DNA of 34,404 nucleotides from positions 1 through 34,404 of the IMG/VR virus record IMGVR_UViG_3300047557_001393. One strand, given 5' to 3'. Source of the stretch: a virus. Under the pieces are notes generated by a model. That model saw nothing but the letters and a program-made list of their open reading frames with translations. It did no database searches and had not been told where the DNA came from. The translations under genes and the position numbers were made by a program. Of this stretch, positions 22,559-29,843 are shown piece by piece; the first letter of the stretch is position 1, and each line of letters begins with the position of its first letter.

Positions 22559-23928
22559 CCGACGACTACGCCGCGTTTCTCGCGCGCAAGGCTCAACTAG
22601 TCGACGCCGGGGGATTTGAGCCGGTCAACCTGCCCGGCCACCTGTTCGACTTCCAAACCGCGCTTGTCGAATGGGCTGTGCGACACGGGCGTGCGGGCAT
22701 CTTCGCGGACTGCGGCATGGGCAAGACTCCAATGGCCCTCGCATGGGCTGAACAGATCCACCACCACACCGGCAAGCCGATCCTGTTCCTAACCCCCCTG
22801 GCTGTCGGATTCCAAGTGGTGGCCGAGGCCGAGAAGTTCGGCCATGAAGCCGCCCGCTCGCGGGATGGTGGAATCCATGCGCCTATCGTCGTCACCAACT
22901 ACGAACAGTTGGGCAAGTTTGACCCGTCGGACTTTGGCGGCGTCGTCTGTGACGAATCCAGCATCCTCAAGGCATTCGACGGTGTGACCCGCGAGGCCGT
23001 CACGGAGTTCATGCGCCGCATCCAGTACCGGCTACTTGCCACCGCCACGGCGGCACCGAACGACTGGACCGAGCTCGGTACGTCGAGCGAAGCGCTCGGC
23101 GGGCTTGGCTATATGGACATGCTCTCTAGGTTCTTCACGAACAAGCAGCGCTCCGTGTCGTCGCGCAATCGCACGATGGGCGGTGACACCGTGCAGTGGC
23201 GACTCAAGGGCCACGCCGCCGAACCGTTCTGGCGTTGGGTCGCATCATGGGGGCGCGCGATCCGCAAGCCCTCCGACTACGGGTTCGATGACGGCGCATT
23301 CCACCTGCCGCCCCTGCGCGTCATTGAGACTCGCGTGGACGCCTCGCGCCCCGCCGAGGGGTCACTGTTCGACGTTCCCGCCGTCGGGTTGCGCGAGGAA
23401 CGCGAAGAGAACAGGCGCACACTCAACGAACGATGCGAAGCCGCCGCCGCGTCACTGATCGCAGCAGGAGGGGGCGCCGGGTGGTGCCACCTCAACGATG
23501 AATCAACGCTACTCGCACACCTCATCCCTGGCGCCGTAGAAGTTACCGGATCGGATAGCCCCGAAGCCAAGGAAGAGAAACTGGCGGCATTCACGCGCGG
23601 CGAAGTCGCCCATCTCATCACGAAGCCAGCTATTGGCGCATGGGGCCTCAACTGGCAACACGCAAACCACATGACCTACTTCCCATCCCACTCCTACGAG
23701 CAGTGGTATCAAGCTGTGCGCCGAATGTGGCGATTCGGGCAAACCGATACCGTCACTGTTGACGTAGTGACCACTGAGGGCGGGCGCAACGTGCTCGCCA
23801 ACCTACAGCGCAAGGCAGACCAAGCCGACCGCATGTTCGGCGCCCTAGTCGCACACATGAACGAAGCGCGCGACGTTGACCCACACAACTACTCCAACGA
23901 AATCGAGGTACCGGCATGGCTGGCGTAA
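22555..23928 (+). CDS. SNF2-like DEAD-box helicase / ATPase
   Basis: 457 residues. Motifs in order: Q-like FDFQTALVEWAV, Walker A ADCGMGKTP (Lys57), TPLAV (Ia), TNYEQL, DESS in the Walker B position (VVCDESSILK, Asp133-Glu134), LLATATAAPND (motif III), and motif VI QAVRRMWRFGQT. The motif VI wording R-x-W/R-x-GQ is the SNF2/Swi2 hallmark. It may translocate on DNA during replication or remodel bound proteins. The next gene is a DNA methyltransferase starting 13 bases before its end, so the pair may act together. Confidence 0.9.
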   Translation: MTDDYAAFLARKAQLVDAGGFEPVNLPGHLFDFQTALVEWAVRHGRAGIFADCGMGKTPMALAWAEQIHHHTGKPILFLTPLAVGFQVVAEAEKFGHEAARSRDGGIHAPIVVTNYEQLGKFDPSDFGGVVCDESSILKAFDGVTREAVTEFMRRIQYRLLATATAAPNDWTELGTSSEALGGLGYMDMLSRFFTNKQRSVSSRNRTMGGDTVQWRLKGHAAEPFWRWVASWGRAIRKPSDYGFDDGAFHLPPLRVIETRVDASRPAEGSLFDVPAVGLREEREENRRTLNERCEAAAASLIAAGGGAGWCHLNDESTLLAHLIPGAVEVTGSDSPEAKEEKLAAFTRGEVAHLITKPAIGAWGLNWQHANHMTYFPSHSYEQWYQAVRRMWRFGQTDTVTVDVVTTEGGRNVLANLQRKADQADRMFGALVAHMNEARDVDPHNYSNEIEVPAWLA

Positions 23929-24893
23929 TCAACCAACAAATCACCGACAGGTGGGCAATCTACAACGGCGACAGCATGGACGTCATGGCAACGATGCCCG
24001 ACGAATCCATTCACGCATCCGTGTACTCGCCACCATTCGCGGGACTGTACGTCTACAGCAGCAACGACCGCGACGTCTCCAACGCCCGCAACTACGCCGA
24101 GTTCCGCGAGCACTACGGCATGTTCGTCCGCGAGCTATACCGGCTCACCAAGCCGGGCCGCATGACCGCCGTACACGCCGCTCCCATCCCGTCCGGCAAT
24201 AGTGGCACCACCGACAGCCTGTTTGACTTCCCGGGCGACGTCATCCGACTGCACGAGGAGCTCGGCTGGACATGGGTCGCGCGACACGCCATCTGGAAAG
24301 AACCGCTAGCGATCCGACTGCGCACCATGCAGAAGAACCTCGCGCACCAAACCATCGTCGAGGACGGCGCGGCTGGCGGTGTGGCGTCGGCCGATGAGTT
24401 GCTGGTATTCCGCAAGCCGGGCGAGGGAGAACCGGCATCGCACCCGCACGGCCTCAACTACTACGCCGGAGTCGAGTCTGTACCGGCTGAACTCGAGCGC
24501 TACCGCAACTGGCAAGGCAAGCAAACCGGCAACAGGTACAGCCAATGGATCTGGCGTCGATACGCGTCGAGCGTGTGGGACGACATTCGCCTTGACCACG
24601 TACTACCCTTCCGTGATGCCAAGAGCGAGGACGACGAGAAGCACGTCCACCCGCTACAGCTCGACGTTATCGCCAGGTTCGTGCAGTTGCGCACTAGCCC
24701 CGGTGAGGTTGTCTTCACGCCATTCATGGGCGTCGGCTCTGAGGTCTATGAGTCCGTGCGCCTTGGTCGCATCGGCGTCGGGTGTGAACTCAAGCCGGAG
24801 TACTTCGAGCAAGCGCTTCGCAACATGGCCGAGGTTGACAACGAAATGGTCGAGTCCCCCGTGCTGTTCGACGGCTCGGGCGGCATGGAATGA
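23916..24893 (+). CDS. Site-specific DNA methyltransferase (beta class, N4/N6)
   Basis: 325 residues. Motif IV SPPF is near the N terminus (residues 38-41, VYSPPFAGLY). The AdoMet motif I, FTPFMGVGSEVYESVRLGRIGVGCE (about 267-291), is near the C terminus. This IV-then-I order is the beta class, and SPP(F/Y) is usual for N4-cytosine enzymes, though N6-adenine versions exist. The region between (about 130-260) would recognise the target. No matching restriction enzyme is nearby, so it may protect phage DNA from host restriction or mark it. It overlaps both neighbours. Confidence 0.88.
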   Translation: MAGVINQQITDRWAIYNGDSMDVMATMPDESIHASVYSPPFAGLYVYSSNDRDVSNARNYAEFREHYGMFVRELYRLTKPGRMTAVHAAPIPSGNSGTTDSLFDFPGDVIRLHEELGWTWVARHAIWKEPLAIRLRTMQKNLAHQTIVEDGAAGGVASADELLVFRKPGEGEPASHPHGLNYYAGVESVPAELERYRNWQGKQTGNRYSQWIWRRYASSVWDDIRLDHVLPFRDAKSEDDEKHVHPLQLDVIARFVQLRTSPGEVVFTPFMGVGSEVYESVRLGRIGVGCELKPEYFEQALRNMAEVDNEMVESPVLFDGSGGME

Positions 24894-25687
24894 CCCCCAC
24901 GGAATCATTCATCCAGTGGGCGCAACTCGACCGTTCGCGCTCCCCGCACACGCTCGCCCGGTATCGTTCCGTGCTGGCCGATCTGGCAACGTTCGCAGAC
25001 CCGGCAACGGCAACACGCGAACAGGTCGAGGCGTGGTGGGAATCACGGTACGGGCTGTCACCAGCGACCCGCGCGAACGAACTCGCATGCCTGCGTTCGT
25101 TCTACAAGTGGGCCACCAAGTTCGACCACCGACCCGACGACCCCACGCGCCGTCTCGACCCGCCCAAGGTGCCCAACACGGTCCCCCGCATGATTGGACG
25201 CGCAGACCTTGGGCGACTCCTGGGAGAACTCACCGAGGACGCCCCGGACCTACGCCGCGTGTTCGCGCTTGGCGGGTTTGCAGGGTTGCGTGTCTCCGAA
25301 TGCGCCGGGCTGTCGTGGGCCGACGTAGACACTGAGGCGCGCCGCATGTACGTGCGCGGCAAGGGCTCCAAAGAACGCCCCGTGCCACTGTCACCCGTCC
25401 TGCTCGACTACCTGCTACCCAACACGGGCGGCAACGTCGTCACGGCCACCGCGACCCCATACAGCGCCGCCGTGCTGCAACGCAAAGTCAACCGGCTCAT
25501 GGCTCGACACGGGATCGCGCATACCTTCCACGATTTGCGCAAACGTGGCGCATCGGTGGCGCTGTCAAAGGGCGCGAATCCCGCCGCCGTCCGAACGATG
25601 TTTGGATGGTCGAGCATGGAGACTGTGACCCATTACGCCGTCGTCGGAGACGCCGAGCTCGACCGTATTGCGGAGATGTTGACATGA
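24890..25687 (+). CDS. int: Tyrosine recombinase (integrase or Xer-like)
   Basis: 265 residues, short like XerC/XerD. An N-terminal SAM-like domain (SRSPHTLARYRSVLADLATFA, then ATRANELACLRSFYKWA) precedes the catalytic domain with Arg134 (GGFAGLRVSE), Lys158 (VRGKGSKERPVPLS), His214-x-x-Arg217 (HDLRKRGAS), Trp240 in GWSS where most enzymes have GHSS, and Tyr249 (VTHYAVV). Trp at this position is known in the Flp group, so activity is plausible. The next gene is an excisionase-like HTH. I found no attP core in the 50-base gap. It overlaps the methyltransferase as ATGA. Confidence 0.9.
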   Translation: MTPTESFIQWAQLDRSRSPHTLARYRSVLADLATFADPATATREQVEAWWESRYGLSPATRANELACLRSFYKWATKFDHRPDDPTRRLDPPKVPNTVPRMIGRADLGRLLGELTEDAPDLRRVFALGGFAGLRVSECAGLSWADVDTEARRMYVRGKGSKERPVPLSPVLLDYLLPNTGGNVVTATATPYSAAVLQRKVNRLMARHGIAHTFHDLRKRGASVALSKGANPAAVRTMFGWSSMETVTHYAVVGDAELDRIAEMLT

Positions 25688-25702
25688 CCAGCACGTCACC
25701 GG

Positions 25703-25738
25703 TTGACACACCGCGTCACACCCGCTACGGTGGAGCCA
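25703..25738 (+). promoter_or_regulatory. Promoter of the excisionase-like gene, predicted leaderless
   Basis: TTGACA (25703-25708), 17 bases, TACGGT (25726-25731), six bases, ATG at 25738. The start codon A is thus at the expected +1, and the only GGAG-like run (25732-25735) is two bases from the ATG, too close to be a normal ribosome binding site. The block GTTGACACACC plus CACA and CGCTA in the spacer is shared with the leftward promoter at 22196. CGTCAC occurs at 25694 and 25714, 20 bases apart. Confidence 0.75.
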
Positions 25739-25920
25739 TGGACAATGAAATGACGGTCGCTGAGGCGGCACATGATCTTGGAGTTAGTCAGCGTTCGGTT
25801 CGGCGTTGGCTGTCAGATGGCACCCTGCCGTATGTGAAGGTGGTCGGTCGGGTGCGCATTCAACGTGACGATCTGGACGCGCTCAAGCAGCGTGTTGACG
25901 TGAAGGGCGGTGCGCGATGA
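25738..25920 (+). CDS. Excisionase-like helix-turn-helix protein
   Basis: 60 residues: MTVAEAAHDLGVSQRSVRRWLSDGTLPYVKVVGRVRIQRDDLDALKQR. This is a full MerR/Xis-type (HTH_17) domain, with DLGVSQRSVRRW as the turn and recognition helix and LPYVKVVGRVRIQRDDL as the wing. Beside the integrase, the likely role is recombination directionality factor or a switch regulator. It appears to be leaderless and has its own promoter, so it can be made independently of the rest of the operon. The stop overlaps the next gene as ATGA. Confidence 0.85.
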   Translation: MDNEMTVAEAAHDLGVSQRSVRRWLSDGTLPYVKVVGRVRIQRDDLDALKQRVDVKGGAR

Positions 25921-26093
25921 CCCAGCGCACTCTCTTCAACGTCGCCGTCCTCGCCCTTTTGACGGCCCTGGTTGCTGTTGGTGGTGCTGTCACTACCACG
26001 GGCGCCCTTACCGGTTGGGACTGGTTGCTGGCCGTGTCCGCGATCGCGCTGATTGTGTCGGCTGGCCTTGGACTCGTAAGGGAGTCGATGTGA
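25917..26093 (+). CDS. Small two-span membrane protein
   Basis: 58 residues starting MTQRTLFNVAVLALLTALVAVG and ending LVRESM. Two hydrophobic spans are visible (about residues 6-26 and 36-54, WDWLLAVSAIALIVSAGLGLV), joined by a short loop. Start and stop overlap the neighbours (ATGA at 25917, GTGA at 26090), so the frame is well placed in the operon. Function unknown. Confidence 0.72.
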   Translation: MTQRTLFNVAVLALLTALVAVGGAVTTTGALTGWDWLLAVSAIALIVSAGLGLVRESM

Positions 26094-26335
26094 CCGCCCC
26101 GGACATTGACGACTGGGACCAACCCGTCGCGGCGTACACCGGTCCCGAACGTCGGCACCTGGACCGGACCCGTCGCGCATTCGTCGCCTATTGGTACGGC
26201 GGCTACGGGGTCACGGACGGATTCACCACCGTGGACTCCCCGTCAATCGGTGCAGCACGCGACCACGCCGACTCACACAACCGCGCCTATGGGTTCCACG
26301 TCGACCCCATGGCCGCACGTCGGGAGGAGGCGTGA
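26090..26335 (+). CDS. Small protein of unknown function
   Basis: 81 residues from a GTG at 26090 that overlaps the previous stop. Acidic N terminus (MTAPDIDDWDQPVAAYTGPERRHLDR), then aromatic-rich AFVAYWYGGYGVTDGFTTVDSP and a helix with ARDHADSHNRAYGFHVDP. No recognised domain. Part of a run of small genes linked by ATGA/GTGA overlaps. Confidence 0.65.
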   Translation: MTAPDIDDWDQPVAAYTGPERRHLDRTRRAFVAYWYGGYGVTDGFTTVDSPSIGAARDHADSHNRAYGFHVDPMAARREEA

Positions 26336-26499
26336 TGACCGGCCAGTCTCTCTTCGGCGCATCGGTCGCACTCCTGTTTGTGGCGTCATTCGTTGGCGCT
26401 GTCAGTGCATGGCGAGCTCGCGACCGGGCCGCAGCAATCATGGCCGCAACGTCCGCATGCATCTTCGGCGGCGTGCTGGTTTGGGCGGTGACGGCATGA
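26335..26499 (+). CDS. Small two-span membrane protein
   Basis: 54 residues with two spans, LFGASVALLFVASFVGAVSAW and AAIMAATSACIFGGVLVWAVTA, and a short basic loop (RARDR) between. GGGAGGAGG (26321-26329) lies upstream. Similar in plan to the 58-residue protein at 25917. Function unknown; might act at the host membrane. Confidence 0.7.
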   Translation: MTGQSLFGASVALLFVASFVGAVSAWRARDRAAAIMAATSACIFGGVLVWAVTA

Positions 26500-26783
26500 G
26501 CGCCCTCGATATTGCCCCCGTGATTCAGGGCGTCATGTTGACCGACCTTGAAGCAGCCGACGAGGTGAAGTGTGAGGCCGATCACGCGTTCGGCGACCCA
26601 TGCACCGTCTCCGTGGCTTGGTCGCGCGGTCCATATCCGTGTGGATGCGTTCCGCGCACGCTGGTTTGTCAAGGGGTATGGAACCTCGTGTTTTTGAACT
26701 GCCCGCGTCCCAGGACTCAGCACCACCGATGCGGCCAAACCTTCCCAACCTCCGAGTGGCGCAAGGGCTGGTTCCCGGTATGA
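26496..26783 (+). CDS. Cys-rich small protein, possibly zinc-binding
   Basis: 95 residues. Cysteines and histidines are grouped: VKCEADHAFGDPCTV, then YPCGCVPRTLVCQ, then LNCPRPRTQHHRCGQ. Seven Cys and several His could bind one or two zinc ions. C-terminal aromatic residues (EWRKGWFPV) end the protein. It resembles small zinc-ribbon-like actinophage proteins but no named family was recognised. The start overlaps the previous stop, and the end overlaps the exonuclease start. Confidence 0.65.
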   Translation: MSALDIAPVIQGVMLTDLEAADEVKCEADHAFGDPCTVSVAWSRGPYPCGCVPRTLVCQGVWNLVFLNCPRPRTQHHRCGQTFPTSEWRKGWFPV

Positions 26784-27463
26784 GCCTGCACACATTTCCG
26801 GACCTTGAGCAAGGTTCGCCCGAGTGGCTTGAAGCACGCTGCGGCATCATCACAGCGTCAGTCGTGGGCCAGTTCATCACGCCCACGACAGCCAAGCCCG
26901 CGAGTAATGACAAGTCACGTGCCCTCATGTGGGAACTCATCGCCCAACGCATCACGGGATTCATCTACCCGACGTTCACCAACGACGACATGGCACGCGG
27001 CAACCTTGCCGAGATCGTGGCGCGCGACTGGTACTCCACCGAACACGCACCCGTCACACAAATGGGATTCATGCGGCTCGACGCCGAGTGGGGGTCGCTC
27101 GGGTATTCACCCGATGGACTCGTTGGCGACGACGGGCTGATTGAAGTGAAGTCGCCCCGACACAAGGGCCACCTCGAGACCGTCGTCACCGACACCATGC
27201 CGCTCGGGTACATGGCCCAGATCCAAAGCGGCCTACTAGTGTCCGGTCGCAAGTGGTGCGACTTCATCTCGTGGCCCGGCGGCATGGCACCCCACGTCAT
27301 TCGCATCGAACCCGACGAGACATGGCACACCGCGATCAAGGCCGCCGTCAAGCAATTCGAGGCACAAGCCGCCGACATCATCGCCCTCTACAACAAGCGC
27401 ACGGCCGGGGTTGCCGTGCCCGCACTCATTGACCCGTACACACCTATGGAGCTGAAACTGTGA
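26780..27463 (+). CDS. YqaJ-type viral exonuclease (lambda Exo-like)
   Basis: 227 residues. Residues 11-27, QGSPEWLEARCGIITAS, are the classic YqaJ start. The nuclease core shows ARGNLAE (Arg73, Glu78), YSPDGLVG (Asp112) and LIEVKSP (Glu122-x-Lys124), then YMAQIQSGLLVSG, the usual Q-x-Q helix. It would degrade one strand from double-stranded ends to allow recombination, as lambda Exo does. A partner (annealing protein) is expected; the next gene is in the right place but is not a recognised RecT/Erf. The ATG at 26780 overlaps the previous stop. Confidence 0.9.
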   Translation: MSLHTFPDLEQGSPEWLEARCGIITASVVGQFITPTTAKPASNDKSRALMWELIAQRITGFIYPTFTNDDMARGNLAEIVARDWYSTEHAPVTQMGFMRLDAEWGSLGYSPDGLVGDDGLIEVKSPRHKGHLETVVTDTMPLGYMAQIQSGLLVSGRKWCDFISWPGGMAPHVIRIEPDETWHTAIKAAVKQFEAQAADIIALYNKRTAGVAVPALIDPYTPMELKL

Positions 27464-28017
27464 AGATCGAAGTGAAGGTCCGTTCGGACCAATGGAACAG
27501 TGATGATTTCTTGGGCGGCCCGCGCACGTTTACCATCGCGGGCGCTCGGAAGGGCACCGCCGAGGGACCCTACGACATCGACTTGGTGGAGGGTGAGGGT
27601 CGCTGCTGGCGTCCACCGAACAGCGTAATCAGTGCGCTCATCCTCGCCTGGGGCACGGACGAAGCCTCTGAGTGGGTCGGACGTCGGGTGACGCTGTACC
27701 GAGACCCGACCGTGCGATTCGGGAATGACACCCCTGGTGGGATTCGCGTCAGTCACGCCTCACACCTGGACGTACCGGCAACCGTGCGAGTCACCACGAG
27801 TCGCGGCCACAAGTCGCCCGTGACGATTCGGCCCCTCGCCGAACCGGCCACCCCCACGGACCCAACGCCGACCCAGATCGCGGACGCCACCACACCGGAC
27901 GAACTCATGGCGCTCTGGAACACGTCAACCAAGTCGGCCACGGTCAAGGCCAAGATCGCCGCACGCAAGGCCGAGCTCGACGGCGCACTCCACGGCGAAC
28001 AGGGGGCGCTGGCATGA
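27460..28017 (+). CDS. Conserved-looking protein beside the exonuclease, possible recombination partner
   Basis: 185 residues. The first 125 look like one beta-rich domain: PRTFTIAGARKGTAEGPYDIDL, then RCWRPPNSVISALILAWGTDEASEWVGRRVTLYRDPTVRFGNDTPGGIRVSHASHL, a pattern (RPP, W-x-G-x-x-V-TLY) seen in phage proteins of unknown role next to recombination nucleases. The C-terminal 50 residues, after a Pro/Thr linker, form a small helical domain (TPDELMALWNTSTKSATVKAKIAARKAEL). Its ATGA overlap with the exonuclease suggests one complex. The function is inferred from context only. Confidence 0.7.
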   Translation: MKIEVKVRSDQWNSDDFLGGPRTFTIAGARKGTAEGPYDIDLVEGEGRCWRPPNSVISALILAWGTDEASEWVGRRVTLYRDPTVRFGNDTPGGIRVSHASHLDVPATVRVTTSRGHKSPVTIRPLAEPATPTDPTPTQIADATTPDELMALWNTSTKSATVKAKIAARKAELDGALHGEQGALA

Positions 28018-28319
28018 GCGGGGAAATGGTTACGTTCACGATGCCCGCACGGGACATGCTGGTCCGGCACATCGAGGACTTGCAGCGTTCGCTCACCAAG
28101 CGCAACGCCGAGATTGAAGCGTTGAAGCAACGCCTCGAAGGCGAGGGTGAATCTGAGCAGATGGAGCGCGCTCGTGAGGCTGGCTTCAAGCGTGGGTGGG
28201 TGGCGGCGCTAAACGAGACCGCCGAGGCAGCGCGGGTGTCAACCCTCGCGCTTGACCGTCTGCGCCAAACGTCGTGGCGGACCTATCTCGCCGGGCCAAA
28301 CGGTGAGTTCACCTCATGA
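28014..28319 (+). CDS. Coiled-coil protein of unknown function
   Basis: 101 residues. A coiled coil spans about residues 15-50 (VRHIEDLQRSLTKRNAEIEALKQRLEGEGE), then REAGFKRGWVAALNETAEAARVSTLALDRL and a basic end. The phrase 'AREAGFKRGWVAA' is common in small actinophage proteins of unknown role. It is linked to both neighbours by ATGA overlaps. Confidence 0.7.
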   Translation: MSGEMVTFTMPARDMLVRHIEDLQRSLTKRNAEIEALKQRLEGEGESEQMERAREAGFKRGWVAALNETAEAARVSTLALDRLRQTSWRTYLAGPNGEFTS

Positions 28320-28501
28320 CCGCCACCTACCGCACCCTCATCATCGGCGGCATCGCGGGCCTGGCAACGTCCGCAGCGTGGCGACCTGACCTCGCAATCG
28401 TCGCACTCACAGCCATTGCGCTCGGAGCATTCATCCGCTCCGAAAAATGGAAGGCCGAATACCTCGACGAGTTGGGCGAATGGGCGGGGGCTGACGAATG
28501 A
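28316..28501 (+). CDS. Small membrane protein
   Basis: 61 residues with two hydrophobic segments, TLIIGGIAGLATSAAW and LAIVALTAIALGAFI, and an acidic tail (EYLDELGEWAGADE). The start overlaps the preceding stop as ATGA. Role unknown; third small two-span protein in this operon. Confidence 0.65.
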   Translation: MTATYRTLIIGGIAGLATSAAWRPDLAIVALTAIALGAFIRSEKWKAEYLDELGEWAGADE

Positions 28502-28725
28502 GCGACCCGAAGCCATTCGGCAACTGCCCGCAGTGCCAGCGCCTCAATATCAAAGTCAGCGCGGCTCGTACTGAGTTAATCCACGCCGCGCGCCTGGCTG
28601 AACGGGCGCGGGAACTAACCCAGAAGCACAAAGACGCAATCGCGAAGGCCCGCGAGAACATCGACGGCGCACGGGAGTCAATGGAGTGGCACATCACCGA
28701 AGCGCACGTGGCGGTGACCCCATGA
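28498..28725 (+). CDS. Small CxxC helical protein
   Basis: 75 residues: a CxxC knuckle (NCPQCQRL) followed by a long charged helix (RTELIHAARLAERARELTQKHKDAIAKARENIDGARES). One knuckle plus a coiled coil suggests a dimer that shares a metal. No known family. ATGA overlaps at both ends. Confidence 0.65.
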   Translation: MSDPKPFGNCPQCQRLNIKVSAARTELIHAARLAERARELTQKHKDAIAKARENIDGARESMEWHITEAHVAVTP

Positions 28726-28943
28726 CCCTCCATCACGGCAAGTACAGCGGCATCGTCCAAGGCTCCCCACGACGCACCGACACACCCACCGAGATCGTGT
28801 CGCCCTTTGGTGACATCGGTCAGGTTGAGCAAATCACGGCCGAAGAAGCCGCCGCCGTCATTTGGCACATCGACCGACTCGCGACAGATGCTCGGGACGC
28901 TGACCGGTTGAAGCGGGCGCTCGGGTTGGTTGGTGCGAGGTGA
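28722..28943 (+). CDS. Small protein of unknown function
   Basis: 73 residues from the ATG at 28722 (overlapping the previous stop). A Thr/Pro-rich N terminus is followed by an acidic helix, EQITAEEAAAVIWHIDRLATDARDADRLKRAL. The end overlaps the methyltransferase-like fragment by GTGA. Nothing further can be said. Confidence 0.6.
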   Translation: MTLHHGKYSGIVQGSPRRTDTPTEIVSPFGDIGQVEQITAEEAAAVIWHIDRLATDARDADRLKRALGLVGAR

Positions 28944-29224
28944 GTGGGCCGCGCATCGGAAGCCTGTTCTCCGGGTATGGGGGCATTGACCTTGGGCTGC
29001 GCGAGCTCTGGCCCGACGCTGAAACGGTCTGGGTCTCAGACATTGAGAAGGGGCCCATCGTCATCACCCTCGCTGACGACTGGGCAGAAGTGGTCGCCAT
29101 CAGCGAATCGTGGGCTGAGAACCAATGCCCCCACAACTCCGAAGCCCGCGCATTTCCGTCATCTATCGCCGCGCTGCTACAAGCCAGCTCGACCACCCCA
29201 ACCCTCAAGGAGACCCACAAGTGA
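28940..29224 (+). CDS. Short remnant of a cytosine-5 DNA methyltransferase, or fusion
   Basis: 94 residues from the GTG at 28940. The first 35 residues, RIGSLFSGYGGIDLGL and then WVSDIEKGP, match motif I and the following strand of C5 methyltransferases (F-x-G-x-GG, then D in place of the usual ADI). The catalytic PCQ motif and the rest of the enzyme are missing. Residues 40-94 (ADDWAEVVAISESWAENQCP) look like the end of a different small protein. It is best read as a deletion that joined the head of a methyltransferase to another gene, still in frame. It could bind AdoMet only weakly, if at all. Confidence 0.7.
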   Translation: MSGPRIGSLFSGYGGIDLGLRELWPDAETVWVSDIEKGPIVITLADDWAEVVAISESWAENQCPHNSEARAFPSSIAALLQASSTTPTLKETHK

Positions 29225-29637
29225 CCATCAACCTGCCCGTCGTCGGGAACATCACCAACGCGCCGGAACTCAAGTTCTCCCAAGCGGGCAAGGCGTGGGC
29301 GACGTTCACCATTGCCGACAACCGCAAGGACGGCGAGACCGAGAAGGCCACGTTCGTCCGCTGCAAGGCGTTCGGTGAACTCGCTGAGCACATCACCGAG
29401 AGCATCGACAAGGGTTGCCGTGTCGTGGCTCTCGGTCGCCTGACGCAAGAGGACTGGGAGACGAACGGCGAGAAGCGATCCGCAATGGTCCTCATCGTCG
29501 ATGCAATCGGACCCGACTTGCGCTTTGCCACCGCGAAGGTCACCCGCACACCCAAGTCTGGTAGCGGATTCAACGCACCCCCCGCAGACAACCCGTGGGC
29601 CAGTGCTCCCGTGTCCGAGTCCGAGCCGCCGTTCTAG
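29221..29637 (+). CDS. ssb: Single-stranded DNA-binding protein
   Basis: 138 residues from the GTG at 29221. It shows the bacterial-type OB fold pattern: INLPVVGNITNAPELKFSQAGKAWATFTIADNRK, then TFVRCKAFGELAEHITESIDKGCRVVALGRLTQEDWETNGEKRSAMVLIVDAIGPDLRFA, then a Gly/Pro-rich linker and the acidic end SESEPPF. The terminal acidic-PPF matches the host-interaction tip of SSBs (DDDIPF type). It coats single strands in replication and recombination and would work with the YqaJ exonuclease. It overlaps the upstream gene by GTGA. Confidence 0.95.
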   Translation: MTINLPVVGNITNAPELKFSQAGKAWATFTIADNRKDGETEKATFVRCKAFGELAEHITESIDKGCRVVALGRLTQEDWETNGEKRSAMVLIVDAIGPDLRFATAKVTRTPKSGSGFNAPPADNPWASAPVSESEPPF

Positions 29638-29639
29638 CC

Positions 29640-29843
29640 ATGGCGACTACAGAGGAAGTCCTGCACGAGCTGGCCGAACTGTTCGGTTACGACGTGGAGG
29701 CTGTCATCCCGTACAGCGCGTTTGCTGACGTCGCTGAACGTCACGGCGTCGACGTTGTCACCCACTTCACCCACTGCATCAACGGGCACACCTGGGAAGC
29801 CTGCACCTGTGACGCCGAACTTGATCGGAGGCGGGGGAAATGA
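29640..29843 (+). CDS. Small protein upstream of WhiB
   Basis: 67 residues starting two bases after the SSB stop. An acidic helical N terminus (TTEEVLHELAELFGYDVEAVIP) is followed by THCINGHTWEACTCDAEL, with three cysteines and two histidines close together, a possible metal site. It overlaps the WhiB gene as ATGA. Unknown function. Confidence 0.65.
   Translation: MATTEEVLHELAELFGYDVEAVIPYSAFADVAERHGVDVVTHFTHCINGHTWEACTCDAELDRRRGK

Noticed and set aside
25694-25719. Two CGTCAC copies 20 bases apart as an attP core or Xis sites
   Set aside because: Six bases is too short to argue; no longer direct repeat around them, so only mentioned with the promoter.
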